DNA from: Chloroflexota bacterium | GTDB lineage: Bacteria > Chloroflexota > UBA6077 > CF-72 | Length of the DNA: 7,742 nt | Direction of reading: 5' to 3' | Assembly: GCA_019247135.1 (NCBI GenBank) | Contig: JAFAPL010000071.1 | Span: 1-7,742 of the forward strand | Shown: one piece after another, positions 5,188 through 7,742 of the stretch | How the letters are laid out: every line of letters begins with the position of its first letter | Numbering within the stretch: position 1 is the first letter of the stretch | Position numbers and translations under genes: made by a program | Notes under the pieces: generated by a model | Database searches by the model: none | Told to the model about the DNA's origin: nothing | Seen by the model: the letters and a program-made list of their open reading frames with translations, nothing else

Positions 5188-6563
5188 CGCACAGCCCGGG
5201 CGTCATTCCGCAAGCCAGCCCGGCCGAGCGGAGCGGATGGGACCGAACCTTCCAACGCCGGCCGCGCGCGATCCGGCCAGGTATTCGGATGTCCATCCGC
5301 GGACGCAGCGTCAAGCTGCGCGGACTCCACCAGCGTCCAAGCGGACTGTGGCGCTGGCTCGCGATCCTCGGCCCCGGCGTGCTCGCGTCCGTCGCCGGCG
5401 ACGACGCGGGCGGTATTGGCACCACCAGCATTGTTGGCGCTCGATTTGGCTATGAGCTGCTGTGGGTCCTCTTGCTTCTCACCGTCTCGCTGGCGGTCGT
5501 CCAGGAGATGGCAGCCCGGCTCGGCGCGGTGACGGGCCGGGGCTTGCTGGACCTGGTGCGCGAACGTTTCGGTATCGGCTGGGCGCTCCTGGCCGTGACG
5601 GTCATCGTCGTTGCCAACGCCGGCGTGGTCGCGACGGAGTTCCTGGGGGTCGCCGCGGCGGCGGAGCTGCTCGGATTGAGTCGCTCCTTCTCGGTCCCAC
5701 TCAGCGCCATCGCGCTCTGGTTACTCGTCCAGTTCGGAACCTATGCACGCGCTGAACGGCTGTTCCTGTTGATGACGCTCGCGTTTCTGGCGTACCCGGT
5801 CGCAATGGTTCTCGCGAACCCGGATTGGGGTCAGGTGGCGCAGGGCGCATTCGTGCCCACGTTTCACAGTGATCCGGAGTACCTGCTACTCATCGTCGCG
5901 CTGATCGGCACAACGATTACGCCATATCAACAATTGTTTCAACAGAGCGCGGTGGTCGAAAAACGAGCCGCCATTGGCGACTATCCGGATGAGCGAACGG
6001 ATGCCTATGTCGGCGCCATCATCGGGAATGTCATCTGGGTGTGCGTCATCATCGCCACCGCGGCGACGCTCTACGCGCACGGAGTCAGGAACGTCCAGTC
6101 AGCCAGTGACGCTGCGCAAGCGTTGCGTCCGTTTGCTGGCGACTGGGCAGAGCGACTGTTCGGCGTCGGCCTGCTGGGCGCGTCGCTTCTCGCCGGGGGC
6201 ATCGTGCCGTTGGCGACGGCCTACTCGGTGTCGGAGGCGTTCGGTTTTCGGAAAGGCGTCGGACTCGACTTTCGACGCGCGCCGGTGTTCTTCGGTCTGT
6301 TCACCGCGCTCCTGATCATTGGCGCGGGCGTGGCGGTGTGGCCATCGGTGCCATTGTTCGATCTGCTGGTGTGGGTGCAGGTGCTGAACGGTTTCTTGCT
6401 GCCGGTCGTGCTCGCTTTTATTCTGGTGCTGGCAGGCGATCGACGCTTGATGGGCAGACTCCGCAACTCGCCTGTGCAGGCAATTCTCGGGTGGGGCACG
6501 CTGGTGGTGGTGTCTGTTTCGCTACTGCTGCTGATCGGGAGCACGGTGCTGAACAGTGGCTGA
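5184..6563 (+). CDS. Nramp-fold divalent metal transporter, atypical (NRMT-like?) binding motifs
   Basis: A 459-residue inner-membrane protein with about 11 hydrophobic helices (first about 57-80, sixth about 232-255, last about 432-455) in the Nramp/SLC11 (LeuT-fold) arrangement. Helix 1 carries GPGVLASVAGDDAGGIGT (63-80), where canonical Nramp proteins have DPGN; here D74-A-G-G. Helix 6 carries GTTITPYQQLF (242-252), where the canonical sequence is like ATVMPHN; the metal-binding Met is T246, and H-N become Y-Q. P247, the unwound-helix proline, is retained. Such changes occur in Nramp-related transporters with other selectivity, including the Mg2+-transporting NRMT clade, so Mn2+/Fe2+ uptake should not be assumed. 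GTG 5184 overlaps the preceding stop. ATG 5289 (residue 36), with AGG 7 nt upstream, would drop a basic, non-membrane N-terminus and is a credible alternative start. It is translationally linked to the MgtE_N-CBS gene. Confidence 0.87.
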   Translation: MTHSPGVIPQASPAERSGWDRTFQRRPRAIRPGIRMSIRGRSVKLRGLHQRPSGLWRWLAILGPGVLASVAGDDAGGIGTTSIVGARFGYELLWVLLLLTVSLAVVQEMAARLGAVTGRGLLDLVRERFGIGWALLAVTVIVVANAGVVATEFLGVAAAAELLGLSRSFSVPLSAIALWLLVQFGTYARAERLFLLMTLAFLAYPVAMVLANPDWGQVAQGAFVPTFHSDPEYLLLIVALIGTTITPYQQLFQQSAVVEKRAAIGDYPDERTDAYVGAIIGNVIWVCVIIATAATLYAHGVRNVQSASDAAQALRPFAGDWAERLFGVGLLGASLLAGGIVPLATAYSVSEAFGFRKGVGLDFRRAPVFFGLFTALLIIGAGVAVWPSVPLFDLLVWVQVLNGFLLPVVLAFILVLAGDRRLMGRLRNSPVQAILGWGTLVVVSVSLLLLIGSTVLNSG

Positions 6564-6597
6564 TCTCGCCTCGCGAGGCTGATTCGGTTGGCGAGAT
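6563..6597. terminator. Inverted repeat between convergent genes, candidate terminator
   Basis: ATCTCGCC (6563-6570) and GGCGAGAT (6590-6597) are a perfect 8-bp inverted repeat with a 19-nt loop, starting on the last base of the Nramp-like stop codon and ending 10 nt before the oppositely oriented monooxygenase stop. An alternative overlapping fold exists: GCCTCGCGAGGC (6568-6579) is a 12-bp perfect palindrome. Position favours a bidirectional terminator, but there is no T-run on either strand, so confidence is moderate. Nothing else is visible in the 43-bp gap. Confidence 0.4.
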
Positions 6598-6606
6598 GGC
6601 GACACC

Positions 6607-7742
6607 TCAGCCGGCTGGCGTCCGCGCTACTGCAGTGGCGGTCGCGGTGGGACGTTCGAACATGGCGCGGCGAAGCGGTGGCAAGAGGTCGGTCACGCGC
6701 AGCATCCCCGCAAACGCGGCGCGTCCGAGTCGGTTGGTGGACGCAACCGCATCGGACACCTGAACCGAGCGCCGTACCGCTTCAAAGCCGTAGCGCAACA
6801 TAGTGCGCTCGTACTCGCGCAGTGCACAGCAGAGCTCGGTTCGGCCGCGATCGACGTCAACCAGCGATTGACGGAGCAGCGCGGCGTCCAGAATAGCCGT
6901 GTTGCCGCCGAGTCCCTGAAGGGGCGGCATCGTGTGGATCGCGTCGCCCAGGAGCGTGACGTTGGTCGTGGCCCACGGCTGCACGGGCCGAGCCGTGTGC
7001 AGCGGGGTGGCCACGATTGTGTCGGTTGCCGACTCGCGAATCACGGAGCGTAAAAGCGGATGCCAGCCAGCCGCGCGCGCCAGTGCGAGCTCTTGCAACT
7101 CGGCGCCGGCTCTGGAGCGTACCTCCGACGTGAGACCCAGTGCAGCTGGACGGCCGATGATCACCCAGAACAGGTGGTCCGGAAGGTCGACGTCTGCCAC
7201 GAGCGCCGAGCCTGGCGTGTGCTGCAGGCTAGCCATGAACATGCCCATGCCGGCCCATGGCAGGACCATCGTCATCTGGCTCAGCAGGTCGGCGGGAACG
7301 TATGCGCGCGTGGATTCGTTCAGGTACAGCTTTCCGGCGATACCCGCCACGCCCGCATCGACGAGCTCGGCACGTGGTACCAACTGCTTGCGGACAGCAG
7401 ACGACGAGCCGTCGGCGCCGACCAGCACATCGCCGCAATCTGAGGTGCCATCCGCCAGGTGAACGACGACTGAGCCGTCGCCTGGATGCTCGTAGCGCAC
7501 CACGCGCTTGTCATAGTGGACGGCGTCTTCTAGCCCAGTGAGAAGGATTTCGCGCAGGCCGATACGGCTGATCGGTCTCGAGTGGCCGACGGGATCGTCG
7601 GGCGCGCTCGCTTCGGAAATGAACGTGAGCGGGCGCAGGTGCTGGGTGGTGAAGGCGATGCCGCGTGGTGGACTGCCCGAGCGTGAATCGAACGCATTCC
7701 AGACCGGGCGCGGCAGGCAGGCGTGGAGAGCGCGGCAGCCAT
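6607..7742 (-). CDS. FAD-dependent monooxygenase, partial (N-terminus beyond the window)
   Basis: A flavoprotein hydroxylase of the PHBH-like (UbiH/salicylate hydroxylase) family; such enzymes use NAD(P)H and O2 to hydroxylate aromatic or polyketide-like substrates. The frame is open without a stop from TGA 6607 to the right edge (first whole codon 7740), giving 377 visible residues, so GTG 7503 is internal and not the start. Motifs seen: DVLVGADGSSSAVRKQ (GADG encoded at 7419-7408), the DG motif contacting FAD and NAD(P)H, and TLLGDAIHTMPPLQGLGGNTAILDAALL (GDAIH at 6948-6934), the GD motif holding the FAD ribityl chain. The first GxGxxG dinucleotide fold must lie past the edge. Upstream residues such as ISRIGLREILLTGLEDAV match the family's pre-DG helix. 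The substrate is unknown. It is convergent with the Nramp-like gene and probably unrelated to it. Confidence 0.9.
   Translation of the reverse strand, partial: GCRALHACLPRPVWNAFDSRSGSPPRGIAFTTQHLRPLTFISEASAPDDPVGHSRPISRIGLREILLTGLEDAVHYDKRVVRYEHPGDGSVVVHLADGTSDCGDVLVGADGSSSAVRKQLVPRAELVDAGVAGIAGKLYLNESTRAYVPADLLSQMTMVLPWAGMGMFMASLQHTPGSALVADVDLPDHLFWVIIGRPAALGLTSEVRSRAGAELQELALARAAGWHPLLRSVIRESATDTIVATPLHTARPVQPWATTNVTLLGDAIHTMPPLQGLGGNTAILDAALLRQSLVDVDRGRTELCCALREYERTMLRYGFEAVRRSVQVSDAVASTNRLGRAAFAGMLRVTDLLPPLRRAMFERPTATATAVARTPAG

Noticed and set aside
7320..7503. Possible frameshift in the monooxygenase, because an open frame starts only at 7503 and another begins at the right edge.
   Set aside because: Reading the same frame upstream of 7503 gives an uninterrupted family-like sequence to the edge, so the gene is intact here and merely cut by the window.

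Overview
The window is a high-GC bacterial chromosomal segment with tightly packed genes, G/C-rich third codon positions, GTG starts and stop/start overlaps. The gene families fit a free-living bacterium. The pairing of a PRC-like/MgtE_N/CBS protein with an Nramp-family transporter reminds me of Chloroflexota or Actinobacteria, but no marker gene here settles the taxonomy. I see no mobile element, CRISPR array, tRNA or rRNA.

Layout. (1) 41-616 (+): a YcbL/glyoxalase-II-like metallo-beta-lactamase-fold hydrolase; its frame is open to the left edge. (2) 617-773: a short convergent gap holding a strong nested hairpin. (3) 774-3831 (-): a probable three-gene operon read right to left. It contains a 609-residue SLC13/DASS-type permease with two RCK_C (TrkA_C) domains, then a 64-residue single-helix membrane protein starting on the permease stop codon (GTGA overlap), then a 321-residue protein of unknown function with a long disordered N-terminal half and two hydrophobic segments. 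(4) 3832-3939: a 108-bp divergent intergenic region. It carries an imperfect inverted repeat that becomes an unbroken 19-bp stem, counting G-U pairs, only when read as RNA from the minus strand, i.e. as the leader of the permease gene. (5) 3940-6563 (+): a two-gene unit. The first protein carries the cytosolic sensor part of MgtE (superhelical N domain plus CBS pair) behind an extra N-terminal domain but has no MgtE membrane pore. The second is an 11-helix Nramp-fold transporter whose start overlaps the first gene's stop. (6) 6564-6606: a convergent gap with another hairpin. (7) 6607-7742 (-): a FAD-dependent monooxygenase truncated by the right edge.

Most interesting biology. The MgtE-like sensor and the Nramp-fold permease look like two halves of one transport system. 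The Nramp-like protein has lost the classic DPGN and metal-binding Met motifs, which argues against ordinary Mn2+/Fe2+ selectivity and makes Mg2+ or another hard cation plausible. Across the divergent region, the SLC13-like permease has also lost the Asn/Thr signature motifs of its family, with His-His pairs in two of the places. The window may therefore hold two unusual ion transporters with cytosolic regulatory domains and a small accessory membrane protein. All functional statements rest on motif reading alone.
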